From positions 7,333,501 through 7,397,500 of the forward strand of contig OU612074.1 in NCBI GenBank assembly GCA_914767715.1: DNA of 64,000 bases, read 5' to 3'. The position numbers and the translations under genes were made by a program. The DNA comes from Membranipora membranacea (lineage: Eukaryota; Bryozoa; Gymnolaemata; Cheilostomatida; Membraniporidae). How positions within the stretch are numbered: the stretch's first letter is position 1; the number at the start of each line of letters is the position of its first letter. This document shows positions 33,990-46,014 of this stretch, piece after piece. The notes under the pieces were generated by a model. That model worked only from the letters and a program-made list of their open reading frames with translations, had not been told where the DNA came from and did not search any database.

Positions 33990-35030
33990 CGTTCTGTGTG
34001 GATGTTCTGGGCTTGCTCTTACAGAACAAGACCAAGCAGAGTGTAAAACCCTGAGTTTATCTCAAAATCAATGCCCCACATACCCTCTGACCAAGCACAG
34101 CTATATCATGTTCTATCCATTTGTCAGGTGAGTGGGAGGAGCCATCTGAATGGAGGGAGGAGCCATCTGAGCAGTGGGAGGAGCCATTTGAGCGGAGATC
34201 AGATAATTCATACAGTAAGAAGAATCTCAGGACAAGCACAGCAGCTCTTACAAACAAGATTAAATAAAATGAGACCTGACTCCAACAGTTTTTTAAACAT
34301 AAATTATAATGGTGACCAGAATAATTGTGTTTTTTACATTTCACATGAAAATCTAATAAATAGACTTGAAGATAAAAGCTGCTAATTTACCTGTACATTT
34401 GATCAATGAAGAAACTTGGCACTGCCTCTACCCAGTTATCTCCTACTGTTCATCACGCTGAAAAAAAATTTGACTGAAGAGCTCTAGACACTTGAAGGAA
34501 CTTATAGAAAAATTGAATACATACGAAGAAATTGAAGAAATTTGGCTGAAGAATTGTCTGAGGACATTGTTCTGAGCTGTGCAGGACAAGCAAAATGTCG
34601 TCATCCACAAAGTTAATGCTAAATCAACATTAAAGTGCCTCGACCGGTATATAAGGGCCAGTCAATGTAAAGCGATCACCCAGCCATATCAAATTCAAAT
34701 GGGGTTAGCAGCATTCAAATTCCTCCTGCTTTTTCGGAATTAAGAGGAGAAGCAGTGAATTATTTTTAATGGGAATCAGACAAGCTGATGCAGAATTGTG
34801 TGCTACACATGCCCAATAAATTTTCATTCCAATAATGGAATTGGAAAGTGGTGAAAATATGACTGATGTCATACGAAATTGCCCAGTTCCGATGATTTCA
34901 AATCATCCGCTTCAAAATATGCGAGCTCTTATTGGTCAATTTTGACATTATGATTTATGGTTTTAGAGGTTTTCCTAGATACCGTTGTCAAGATTGAAGT
35001 TGACCGTAGTAATTAAACCCTATAATCCCA
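33990..35030 (-). repeat. repeat R3: diverged third copy of the arm's two-exon region
   Basis: 34030-34470 matches 53060-53470 of the right arm: the TGAGTGGGAGGAGCCATCTG block (three times in tandem here, 34131-34195) and the end of the terminal exon near 34380-34450. 34640-34745 matches 60120-60250 (GCGATCACCC, GTTAGCAGCATTCAAAT, CTGCTTTTTCGG) and has a TATATAAGGG at about 34651. It is clearly older than the arms' divergence. The exon frame is not conserved. Confidence 0.65.
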
Positions 35031-35119
35031 AGTGTGATGAGCCAACACAACAATAGCTATATCATAGCTTCTATTCAACTTTATTTATGGGTGTCTGCGA
35101 ATCACAATTTCTTTTATAA

Positions 35120-35255
35120 CACACTTGACCACTTGAGAACGCAACGTGGACTGGCTGTTAGAGGCGGAGACCAAGGCCATTCTCCGCCTCTAATTACATT
35201 GATCAGCCAATGGTTTTGCCTGTCACTTCACATGATTAATCCCCGTGCACCCCCT
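35120..35255 (-). repeat. repeat R2, diverged copy
   Basis: The reverse complement shares GGGGGTGCACGGGGATTAAT and CAAAACCATTGG with the copies at 56333 and 62917. Flanks 35031-35119 and 35256-35504 show nothing recognisable. Confidence 0.55.
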
Positions 35256-35504
35256 TCGATTCCTACCTCTTTAATGATATTATCAAAGCTGCAAGTAAGA
35301 TGGCCAAAGTTGATCTGGCCTCTGTAGACACAGTATATATGAATATCTGTTTTTAGAACCTGAGGCTAACAGCAGGCTCTAGTGATGGCCCGTTAATGAA
35401 TAGCAGAAGATATTTTTTTATAGAGTGAACCGAGTTTCAAGCAAGACAGGTCATCTCATCGTGTCTAAATAAGCAAATTGTGGTATAATGGCTACCCATT
35501 AGCA

Positions 35505-36220
35505 TGAAAAAAGACAGTGATTGTTGGGCTGGGGTAGGTAGTTTGACCGGTCTCTGTCAATTAACTGGATGGACTGCTTGACGATATTCATATTATAATA
35601 ATATATAGATGGTGTCAAGTAATCAATCCCCATTTTAGTACTTACCTTTGTATAATTATAACCAAGGTAAGTATTAAATGGTGATCCTATTGTCAATCAA
35701 TTGGCAGAGGATCAAACTTGTCTCCGTTCCATTCACTACCGAAGCCCCACCAGAAAAATCTCCTGTTTTGGACCCAACCAAATACTGTTTCCAGCAAGGC
35801 TGTGTTATCAATAACTAAAATTTTTTCTGATAATTTTATTCAAGCATGATTTGGTAGATAAAAACAATTTTGTTCTCCGTGTATGGGTAAGGTTACAGGC
35901 AGTTAAGTCTGTGAAACTATTTTTATCTGGATGAATCTGTATAGAGACACCCTCAAAACATATCGACATCACAGCCAATATGTAAGATGTTTGTTGATTG
36001 TGTGGAGAAGACATGATTCCTAACTAACAGGAGATCACAGTGCGATAATGGTTTCTCTTCACTAATTTACCACTGAATTAATATTTATGATGATTCAAAA
36101 TAATGACAGCAATCATTGATTCACGCAAATTTCCATGCCTCTAGCCCCGTATCTTAGTAAGAAAATCAATCTATTATTTTAAATTATAATTTTACTAATT
36201 ATTCTTTTATCCAGGGAGCA
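35505..36220 (-). repeat. R1 repeat, copy F, with hairpin MITE segment
   Basis: 35519-35750 is the foldback segment, with ACTTACCTTTG facing CAAGGTAAGT. It is followed by the R1 blocks GTTTCCAGCAAGGC (35788) and AGACACCCTCAAAACA (35945). It mirrors 13980-14810 and is part of the inverted pair with copy B. Confidence 0.65.
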
Positions 36221-36291
36221 AGGTAGGTAACTCCTTAGATATCAGCAAAAATATCTCCCTTCATACCTACCGCTCCATCATAAAAATTAAA

Positions 36292-36492
36292 ATGCTTCAT
36301 TTATAAGGCACCCAACAGTGATAATGCACCCCACAGCTATAAGGCAACCAACAGCTATAAGGCACCAAACAGCTATAAGGCATCCCACAGCTATAAGGCA
36401 CCCACCAGTTATAAGGCACCCCACAGCTTCCAAGCCCCTGTCGGCTATAAGGCACCCAACAGCTATAAGGCACCCCATGGATATAAGGCACC
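36292..36492 (-). repeat. 18-bp minisatellite, inverted copy
   Basis: About eleven degenerate units of GGCACCCAACAGCTATAA, the reverse complement of the array at 13757-13940. The intervening 36493-36640 has no recognised feature. Confidence 0.85.
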
Positions 36493-36639
36493 ATGAGCTT
36501 TCTTGCAGTGTCAAGGAAAATTGACTGTGAACATCCATCACCACATGCAGACCGCTAAAAATGGAAGTCTTTCGAAATAGCAAAGAGAGAAAGATTATTC
36601 AGCAAATACTATAGCCAATCTTCAAGTGGTCCACATTAC

Positions 36640-37560
36640 CCAGCGGTCCATATTCCCCCACTCGCCCTACACTACTACTACTGGCAGTCCATCGGTTCCG
36701 ATGATGACTTCTACTTCTACTACAACGAACTCACTCTGTTCTTAGTCAGTGTCTGCCAACCATTTGTCAGTATGTCGAGATCTGTGAGACTCCTCTTGAC
36801 TGTACCCTTGTATCTCTTGTTTGGGCAACTTCTGCTTCAGTAGCTGTCTTTCAGATGAGAGAAGAGAATTTGCTTTGGTAGTGATAAGTGTTCAGTATTC
36901 GCTGCCAAAGGATGTCATACATGGTTGGCAAGCTCATTTCGTGGAGTTTTGTCTTGTTGCTTATGCGGTGCCACCATTTGATCTTGAGAATGCACCTCAT
37001 CATATATGCGCTAAGCCTGTAGGATGTGATGCGATAGACAGCCAATGATTCCACGCAATACAGTAGCACGGACAGCATGATTAGATGGTAGACTGCTGCT
37101 TCGGTCTTGGTGGTGAGGCGCTTAGCATCCTATACTCATTCTTGCAGCCTCCCAAAAGCAGCGATGCTTTCTTCCTCTTCGATTTCAATTCTTTATTTAG
37201 CTTGTTTGTGTCTGACACGGTTGACCCTAGAAATTTGAAGTGGTTAACCCTGTTTAGATCTTGATTATTAATTTCATTTCATTCAGGACCCTGGTGTTGG
37301 ATCCTGGGACTAGTTGGTACATCTTCTCGGTCCTTTTGCTGTTGACGTCAGTTCAATTGCCTATGCTGCATCATCAAAGCAGTGATCAATGAGGCTGCGT
37401 CATCCGCGAACATCAATTCTCTCACTAATATATCTTTGGTTTTGTTGATTTGAACTGATTGACATTGAAGAGATCTGCATTTTAGCGGCCTTGCCTTTAT
37501 TGTTAAAGTCATTGAAGTTGCATTGGCTGCCTGGAAGAAACATTGGGTTCAGTGAGTATG
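36640..37560 (-). pseudogene. RTE-like LINE 3' fragment
   Basis: The reverse complement matches 12905-13745, including the HFKYLGST-type block around 37230 and the region downstream to 36640. It is full of stops. At its 5' edge it joins R1 copy G, exactly as the 28390 fragment joins copy D, so LINE fragment and R1 were duplicated as one unit. Confidence 0.65.
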
Positions 37561-39935
37561 CCGCCCTTGAGTCAGGGGGCCACTTTCCCTGGCTGCTGTT
37601 TGGGTTTGCTCCCTTAGGCGTTTTCCAGGAGGGAGTTGGCTGCAAGCCAGCAGGGTACGGTGTTGGTAGATGAGCGCAAGACTAAAATTGCATGTACTCT
37701 TATAGGTTTTGTCTTTATCCTAACAGGGTGTCTACCTACCTTCCTATTGTCTATCAAGGCAAGAGTGTTCTCCGGATTAGTCACCGGGGGCCTCGACCAT
37801 TTGGCAGGTGTTACTGGGTTACAGTGTTTTCCAGTACTAAGCTTGTCATCCTGACCTGAGTGCCTTATAAGTGAAGGTTATCAAACTGACTTCTCCTTTA
37901 TGAAGTCTGATAGTTTACTCTCAAAATAGAGAAAGAAGTTGTCCGATGAACACTGTCCTATTCTAGCCAAATCTTTACAGAGACAACCTTAAAACACTTT
38001 TGACGTCTCAGCTATGGCTCTTGCGATCAATGTGCAAATGATCGAAAATGTGAAGATTAGATAAATGAGTTGTTTGTTGGTTGTGTGAGAAGGACACAAT
38101 TCCTAACCAACTGGAAATCACAGTACTAGTTTCTCTTTAATTATAATATCACACTGATTTTAGATTTAGGATGTTTCAGAATATGGCAATCAGTAATTCA
38201 TACCAATGACTGCGTTCAAAGCCCTTCATTGAAAAATTATAATTTAGCGAAGCAGCAACCTATAAAAATTTCAATCAATACAGTGTCTGTCAATAATCTT
38301 TTGAATATGTGTTCCCAAGGCCTCAAAGTTTCTATCTTAGTTGGAAAGCTCAATTTATTTTGTGAGATGTGTGGTTTGGTTAATGCTTGTGATCAACGGT
38401 TTTACAATTAAATGGTTATATTTGCAGCCTATGGATATCTCTTGTGTCAATTTGACACCAATTCTCTCTGTGTAATGATCTGACCAATCACATCTGATCT
38501 TACCAGTTTAATGGGACAGGGCAGTCACCAAACGACCCAAGAACAGGCCCTTCAGAAGATAGAAAGGAATTTTGGCTAAAGGCCATGTCTCTGCCTCCAG
38601 CACTGCAGTGGCAATAATATGTTCACCTCAGTGTCATATTTGCATGGATTATTACCAAATGCACTCTGACAAAACCACCATTATCGCTGGCTTTGACGGT
38701 AACTAGCAGGCCTATTATGCCCAAATGCTAGGATGGTCAGCTTTGCTTTTGTTTGAATGTTACAGTACCAGATGTGGCAATACACAATCTGGACCGTGGG
38801 CCTGTGGTAGTGACACCAGTTTGATCCTCCGTCAATTTACTGACAGTTGGATCACCATTTGATACTTACCTTTGTAATATTTCAATGGTGTCAGGCTACC
38901 ATTCCACCTACAAATGGTCAAAATTGTTATGTCAATTATGGTGTCAAGCTTAAGACCCAACCGAATAGTGACTTGTGTAAAACAAGTGTGTAAAACGCTG
39001 AACTGCCTGTTTCTAGCAAGGCTACGTTTACAATATCTCAGATTTCCTGATCATTTCACTTGAGTGTGATAAAGTAGTCACACAGCATGTGTTTTCTGTG
39101 TATGGGCATGTTATTCTGATATTTAAGTCTGTGAAACTATTTTTATTTAGCAGAATCTGTACAGAGACGACCTCAAAACGCTTTTGTCATCATAGCTAAC
39201 TACAGCGTCCTGCAATCATCGCGCTAACAATCGAAAGCGCAAAGGTTAGATATGCAGGTGGTTTGTTGATTGCGTGAAGAAGAGACATCGCTTCTCGGCC
39301 TATTGGCTAAGATCAAAGCGTCACTGCCAATGGCCGATTAGTGCCAGTTCAGTTTTGGCAGCTTGCTGCGCACTTATGATTAGGTGGTCCTCTGTGGATT
39401 CACCTCTAGAATGTATCACATTCTCAGTGTGAGGATTAGGGCAGCTTGCGTCCCTCTTTAGGGACAGCCCAATCTTCTGTTTCTTAGCAAACAGCAAGAA
39501 GAGACATCTCCTACTCAAGTGGAAATCACAATACTTTCATAGTCTCTGTTCAATAGTGTAACACTGAATTTTGAATCAGACAGAATGATTCAATGTACAG
39601 CAAGCAGCAATTCACGTCAATGACTGATTTCTAAGACCCAACGACATATAATAAACATGAAATTGCATCTTTGTGATTTTATATAATTTTGGAAGTTGTT
39701 TTAGCCTGTCGAAGAGACAGGCTACTCCTTAGATATCGGCAAATATGTAGGAACCTTTTTATAGTGTATATTTCCCACAAATGTATCATTGAATTTTCTG
39801 AGGAAAGCTGCCACAGTCAGAGCAGGTTTATGATCAACTAAAAACATTGACTCATCATTGGTTGCTTTTAACAATGCCCAGATTGGAATAATCTGTATGT
39901 TTACTTAGTTGTGTTGTCCTACTTAATATTACTGC
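37500..39935 (-). repeat. R1 repeat, near full-length copy G
   Basis: Mirror of copy A over its whole length, ending at ACTTAGTTGTGTTGTCCTAC (39903-39922). It contains the U2-headed insertion at 39290-39495. Apart from that, the open frames in it are not conserved. Confidence 0.7.
39287..39495 (+). mobile_element. SINE-like insertion with U2 snRNA 5' head
   Basis: The first 30 bases (39287-39316) match the 5' end of U2 snRNA with one mismatch (ATCGCTTCTCGGCCT, then TTGGCTAAGATCAA after the mismatch). About 175 bp of unrelated body follow, with a GTCCCTCTTTAGGGAC hairpin near 39453. Identical AAGAAGAGACATC is found at 39277-39289 and 39496-39508. Uninterrupted targets exist in R1 copies at about 8080-8100 and 26613-26640. 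No poly-A tail is visible. SINEs with snRNA-derived heads are known; whether this family is described I cannot tell. Confidence 0.85.
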
Positions 39936-40374
39936 ACGGTATTAGTAAATGAATGAAACACCCTGCTGTCAGGGAGTACAAGAGATATTAAACTTGTGAT
40001 AATCAGGACAAAATTTGGACCAGAAGCTTGGATTAAATGAAGACTGAGCATTACTCACTCTCATCGATGATACCGCTGAAAACCGGGCTGAACAGCAGAC
40101 AAAAATCTCATTATCTAGGCATTTAAATATAAAACTTTATGGTCAAACATTTTAAAGCACCGCAGGTCCCATATAACCTTGTGCCGCAACAAGATGCCAA
40201 ATGCAGCTGTCCCGTACGTTCATTATGTCAAACCCGATCAGATAAAAAGTGCATTCATAATGCCAAACTCTCTACACCGTACCAACTCTTAACGTTACAT
40301 CATAATTCAATCACCCGCAATTCACCTGCAATTTACCCGCAATTCACTCGTAATCACCCGCAATTCACCCGCAC
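39936..40374. other. unassigned, with minisatellite relic
   Basis: 40311-40372 holds about five decayed units of the 11-bp CAATTCACCCG minisatellite, directly in front of R1 sequence, the same junction as at 17980. The rest shows no gene or known repeat. Confidence 0.6.
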
Positions 40375-40749
40375 GAATTTAAATTTAGGATGTTTCAAAA
40401 TATGGCAATTAGTCATTCCCACCAATGACTGCTTTCCTAAACCCTTCATTGAACCTGACATATATTCTAAAATTCTATTTTAGTAAAGCAGCAACCTAAA
40501 GAAACTGAAACATTAATTTTTTGAATGTGTGTTTGAATTGGGTGTCGAAGCCTTGTAGTTTCTATCCTTGTTGGAAAGCTCAGTTTTTTTGTGAGATGTG
40601 GTGTTTTGTTGATCATTGTGATCAACGGTTTTACAATTTGTCATTTGTCTGCAGCCTTTGGATAGTTCTCATGTCAATCTGACACCGATTCTTTCTACAT
40701 AATGACCAGTCTAAACACATCTGATTTCACCGTGCTAACCAAACAGGAT

Positions 40750-41080
40750 TAAAGAGTGGTCTTGTGGTTAAGGGTAAGGACTTGTGATCTTAGGATCCAA
40801 GTTCGATTCCTGGCGTCGTCCATCATTTTTGATTTGGCATTGCCAAGCCATTCATCCTAGCTTGGTCTGTTCGGACCAGGACCATATTTACAAGGGGTCT
40901 ACTGTGTGCTTGCATGCAGTATAAATATCCCCCTCTGCCTCTTCGAAGAAAGAGAAGCCAGCAGCGGCATGCAAAGGTATAGGGTCACTACCCCAAACAA
41001 GCCACATGCGCTGAAGGGGGCCTGTTGAATAGGATGGTCACATAAGACCTAGAGTAGAATACGAATACGAACCTATGAAT
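40750..41080 (+). mobile_element. tRNA-derived SINE-A, second copy
   Basis: Same boxes as the 11.2-kb copy (GAGTGGTCTTGTGGTTAAGG; B box GTTCGATTCC at 40802-40811) and same body. Its tail is a repeated AATACGAAC/CTATG motif instead of plain A. Confidence 0.85.
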
Positions 41081-41399
41081 ACGAACCTACAAACACCGGA
41101 AGTGATAGGAACGGAAATTTGGCTAACGGTTATGTGTATGTAGACAGCAAGGTAAGCTTTATACCTTAGCGTCATGTTTATATGAATTATTATCATGTGC
41201 ACTTTCACAACACAACCTGTATCATTGGGTTGCTCAGTGAAACAAGCATGCTGCAGACAGGCCAATCTCGTCCTAACTGCTGTTGAAGGCTAGCAAGGTC
41301 AGCTTGTTTTGGTTTATTATTACAGTACCAGATGTGGCAATACACAATCTGTGGTAGTGACACCGGTTTCACCATTTATACTTACCATTGTAGTATTTT

Positions 41400-41878
41400 C
41401 CTGTTTATTAGAGGAACTCGAACGAAAAAAAATTTAACTTATCTGTACTGTGTCTTTAGAAACTAGTTTTATCTTAGGATGTGTTTTTTTATGATGGTAA
41501 AAATTGTCTAATAAACTACCTCTGCTTAGCCATTGAAAAAGAAAAAAATTGTGGCTGCTGAAAAAAAAGACTAGTAAAGAGCAGAGGTCTTCGGTGACTT
41601 GCTTAAGGCATGAGTTGTACTGTTTACTCAACTACTGTCACCAGGACAGGCTACTCCTCTATCAACCTCACCTGCCCTTACATTTTAAGTTACTTTCTTG
41701 GACTATTCTCTCGTTGCAGAAGAAGTCACTAAATGCTTTTATTTTCCTTTCTATTTCAATTATCTTATTTTCCCTATCCGCTCTCTCAAAGACTACTTCA
41801 TGCCTGCCGTACCATATCTTTCTATTGCACTCTGCTACATATTCAAACACGTTCCTATTGATGGTGTTTCCCTGGTCC
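41400..41878 (-). mobile_element. 5'-truncated Tx1/L1-like LINE with 12-bp target duplication
   Basis: 479 bp of the Tx1-like family's 3' end on the minus strand (NTINRNVFEYVAECNRKIW block, then 3' UTR and the CGTTCGAGTTCCTCTAATAA end). It is flanked by TTGTAGTATTTT at 41388-41399 and 41879-41890. The insertion is in R1 copy H. It is a textbook target-primed insertion and defines the family's true 3' terminus. Confidence 0.92.
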
Positions 41879-42390
41879 TTGTAGTATTTTAATGGTTTCA
41901 GGCTACCATTCCCCCTACAAATGAACCAAGCTTGGGACGCAACCAAAAAGTGCTCTGTGTGAAACAAGTGTGTAAAAAAGCGAAACTGTTGGTTCCAGCA
42001 AGGCTGTGTTATCAATATCTAAAATCTCCTGTTCATTTTACTCAAGCATAATTCATTAGATTTAAACAATGTAATATCTTTGGAATGGCAAGTTATACTG
42101 TATTTATGTCTGTAAAACAGTTCTAAATTAGCTGAATCTGTATAGAGACAACCTCAAACCGCTTTTGACCTCACAGCGAACTATGGCGTCCAGAAAACAT
42201 TACGCTGACAATTGGTAGCGTGATGTTTTGATTTGTAAGTTGTTTGTTGGTTGCACGGAGAAGATACAATTCCTAATCAACTGGATTTCACAATGCTTCA
42301 CTGGTTTTTCTTCAACGATATATCACTGAGTTGAGATTTAAATATGGCAATCATAAATTCATGATGATGACTGACATCTAGGAAATGGAA

Positions 42391-43291
42391 TGCCAACCAA
42401 CAGGCCATATCAAATTTTAGAAGGGTTAAATAAGATAAGATACGAATTTACTGTGACTCTCGTAGAAACCATGTTAGCAGTATATTCTAATTACTCATGT
42501 TCTGCTGTTTTTTTGTAGAAAAGAGAAGCCGTGGTTACTTTTTAAATGGAAATGAATTAGCTCATGCAGATTGATGTGATCAATCCCTTATCAATTTTTT
42601 GTGTCAAAACTCTACCAGGATATTGTTAGATTACATCAATTTTCACTAAAAATCCAAGCTACAGCTCAAATTATCCCCTGCAAATAATATGGTCCGTTAT
42701 TGGTTGATTTGTTACATTTATCTGCGGATTACAAAATTCACAGTAAGACACGTTTTTCAAATTTTCTAATTAACATTAAAATTATCGTAAATATATGTTA
42801 ATATGCGAAAAATTAAGACGATTCATTTGGCATTAATTAATTAATGATCAAACAAGCGGTTTGTTAGATATCGCAAGAAATTCGGATTCGGCTATTTCCA
42901 CAGGGTAAAATAGTCTATACGCATCAATTGAATGAAATATCTATCTGCTACTGGAATGAAATAGACTGCCAATAAAAGTGTAAAAAAAAAATTGTCATTC
43001 AAAACGAGTCATTGTTAGCAAGCGCAGTCATTACAATCGTAATTGCATTGTTCAAATGAATGCGTTCAAGGTCAATTGAGCATGGCTTTCATTGTATTTG
43101 AGAAAAAAAAATTATAGACCGTTTTTGCTTTAAGCTTTTTGGCTATTTTGTTAACAAAAGAAACTTCAAACAGGTTTTTTTCCACTTTTTGGTAGGAGTT
43201 TCAGAGACTTTTTGATAGCGTTAGAAAGCCCAAAAATAGCTTAATTTGAATGACAAAGAAAAAAAAATTTTGAAAAAAACATAATATAGAC
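42391..43291. other. AT-rich stretch with a LINE tail remnant
   Basis: 42948-42992 equals the last 45 bp of the LINE at 14990-16873 (CTACTGGAATGAAATAGACT, AATAAAAGTG and an A tract). CATTAATTAATTAATG at 42831-42846 is a perfect palindrome. No gene seen. Confidence 0.6.
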
Positions 43292-44200
43292 CATGGGTGG
43301 GCAACCTTTTCTTGAAAAAGGCCACATTTAACGCCAGATCAACTCAAAAGGCCGCAACATATTTTTCAGGGATAAAATTGGAACTGGAGTAGCAATTTTG
43401 GCATTTCCACTTGTGTAAAAACTAAAACAGATTTATGTCTAAAAACTGCAGTATGTTGCAAAAACCATCAACTCAGCAGAAATACTGGTTTATCTAATCT
43501 TCTTGAGTTTTGTGAAGTCATTTTACCTCATGATTTGATTGTGTACATCTCTGTACCCCATGTTTCATGTGTAAGACAAAGAAGAGGGTGGGTGCGGGAG
43601 GGGTGCTGAAGCGCCCTCCCAGGGGTTAAAGTGTAAATAAAGTTCATACAGGACTGTTTTGATGGAGAAGGAAGTATTTTCGCGGAGCGAAAAACTTTTT
43701 TTTAAATATTTATCGTGTCCTGCCAAATTTTTCACCTCACAGCTCCCGCCCTCTCTCAAAGGTGAGAAATTTTCGCAAATGATTGTGCAATGAAGAATTC
43801 AATATGGAACATTTCAGCCATGATGCAGGAGCACTTGTCACAAAGGGAATTTTTGTCCACAGAGACTGTTTTGTAAAAAAGAAATTACTACAATGTTAGA
43901 GAAACTTGTAATTTTAACATCCAAAGGTCACTGTTTTGTGTTATTTCGAAAGGACAACAACTTGATAAAGTAGTAAGAGTGGCTGGGAAGCTAAACTACG
44001 GCATAATTCAGAATCGCCACGCCCACTATTTAGAAATATTTTGAGCTTAAAGAGCGCTATGCATACTTGGTTCTCCACATAAAAAAAGGGGAATCAAAAT
44101 TAATGTATACAAAGTTTTGCAGGCATAAGGCCACAATTAGGCCGCAAAATATTACCCATTAGGCCGCACTGGCAAAAAGGCCGCAGGTTGCCCACAGCTG
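43292..44200. mobile_element. non-autonomous hAT-like element, 909 bp
   Basis: Terminal inverted repeats CATGGGTGGGCAACCT and the complement of AGGTTGCCCACAGCTG agree at 13 of 16 positions. GGCC-rich subterminal blocks follow at both ends (AAGGCCGCA). Flanks ATATAGAC (43284-43291) and ACATAGAC (44201-44208) agree at 7 of 8, the hAT duplication length. No transposase frame is present. Confidence 0.78.
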
Positions 44201-45108
44201 ACATAGACATTTGCAACAATATCTAAAACGATATTATGGTTTCAGATTTTGTTGTCAAGGACGGAATTCATTCTCATTCATTAAACTTGATTGGAAACAA
44301 TGTTTACGATTTTGTAACAGCCATGTTATGATACACAGAGCAAACCTTATGTGAAGTGGAAGAGGAATAAGGATGTAAAATAACTGAGTAAACAAAGAAG
44401 TAAGAAAAGAAATATGTTAAGATACTGTTCATTCCATCTCGAAGGGTAGATCACTCCACTATTTTCTCTCATATGTGTTATCTGATGATTTCTAGGTGTA
44501 GCAGTTATACTTGGTGGTAACACTGGGAAACATATTGATAAATGTGTAAGGACAAAAACCTGCACACCACCCTACCCCATGAGAACTGCTACAAAAACCA
44601 CAAGGCTTCAAGCAGTTCCATGGAAATTGAAGGAATGGTGAAGATGTTTGATAGACCGATGGAGAGTGGTGTCAGATACACATGGAGATGAATTTAGTGC
44701 CACAGAAACAGCTCTAAAAACTGAAGTAATGTATGGCCCTTCCATCAAAAAGATTGACTGCATTGACCAAAAAGTGTGGAGACGGTTGATGATATCAAAT
44801 TATAATACTATCGAAAAATAATGGGAGCAATCTTCAATCTTCAAATATCCCAGAATAATCTATCCCAATTCATTTCCAGTACCAATTCAGCCTTCTCTTG
44901 CAATAAGTAATCAAAAAACCTAACAGAAAAAATGTGCCACAACATGTTTTTCCATCTACCAGAGCCAGCAACTGAATTCCAGTCTGCCACTGAGTTAGTT
45001 TCTGATGCATCATTTGTATTGTATAGTGTCTAAATTTTTATATGCTGCAAAAAGCAAACAGGAAAGTCCTGACAGATCTAAACATTAGGAAGGTATCCCA
45101 TCTCATAT
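44201..45108. other. no recognised feature
   Basis: Several broken open frames in 44500-45000 can be linked only through stops. I see no domain and no match elsewhere in the window. Confidence 0.5.
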
Positions 45109-45297
45109 TCCAATTCACCCCGAATTCACCCTGAATTCACCCCAAATTCACCCCGAATTCACCCCGAATTCACCCCGAATTCACCCCGAATTCACCCAGA
45201 ATTCACCACGAAATCACCTTGAATTCACCCCCAATACACCCCAATCCACACCCTATTCACCCCCAATTCACCCCCAATTCGCCCCCAATTCACCCCT
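45109..45297 (+). repeat. degenerate 11-bp minisatellite
   Basis: About 17 units of GAATTCACCCC with drift toward CCAATTCACCC at the right end. It is a variant of the 11-bp CAATTCACCCG repeat. Followed by a short R1 block (TTTAATACTTACCTTTGTA at 45308). Confidence 0.85.
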
Positions 45298-46014
45298 TCC
45301 ATCCCTATTTAATACTTACCTTTGTACTATAATTGACGCAACGATGCAGTTCAAAAATCAGACCATTAGGTTATATAACAATTTTACGTTGAAATATTGC
45401 ACTGATTATCAGACACGTATGACCAGCATTTGATTTGACTGACTGGAACTGCTAAAACCAATTTTCAGACATCAATAGCATATCTGTAGGATACGGGAAT
45501 GACGCTCTGCCAGGGCCTAGTTCAGTTTTGCAAAGGTTAATATAGGGCATGGTAGAAACCAAATGATGAAGAGGATTGCTTTCCACACATTTTAGGTACC
45601 AGCGTTGCCTTGGCAGGAATAATGATGCAATTCAACCCAATATTTTTTACTATTTATGCTACTGCATTGCAGAGTAACTCAAACTATTGGGTTGTATCAT
45701 GCAGAAAGTTGATTTGAAATTTGCAGCTTATGCTGAGCTTAAAAACTTTGTTTGAGGCTGCTCTTTTGTATCACATCTTATTCTCCATATTTTATTCTAT
45801 CATGTGAGCAATTTTCAGCTTTGTAATCCAAATATTGAGGAAGTTATGGCCTCTCAAACTTTCAAGGGTACGGCAATTTATCGGCAGTAAGAATCAGCCG
45901 GCAATCCCGATGTTTGATGTTTGATGTTTGTTTATTTAGACATTTCCTGTATCACTCCTAAAAAGGTTGACAAAATTGAAATGTTTACATAAAAATTGAT
46001 GGAAAAATATTGCA

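Larger units (their letters stand above)
40375..42390 (-). repeat. R1 repeat, copy H, split by two insertions
   Basis: R1 blocks at 40375-40745, 41090-41399 and 41879-42390 (CAGATGTGGCAATACACAAT at 41331; GAGACAACCTC at 42146). It was interrupted first or later by SINE-A (40750-41080) and by a Tx1 LINE fragment (41400-41878) with a 12-bp duplication. Confidence 0.65.

Noticed and set aside
39287-39320. Functional U2 snRNA gene
   Set aside because: Only the first 30 bases match; the Sm site and downstream U2 stems are absent and a target duplication surrounds the insert.
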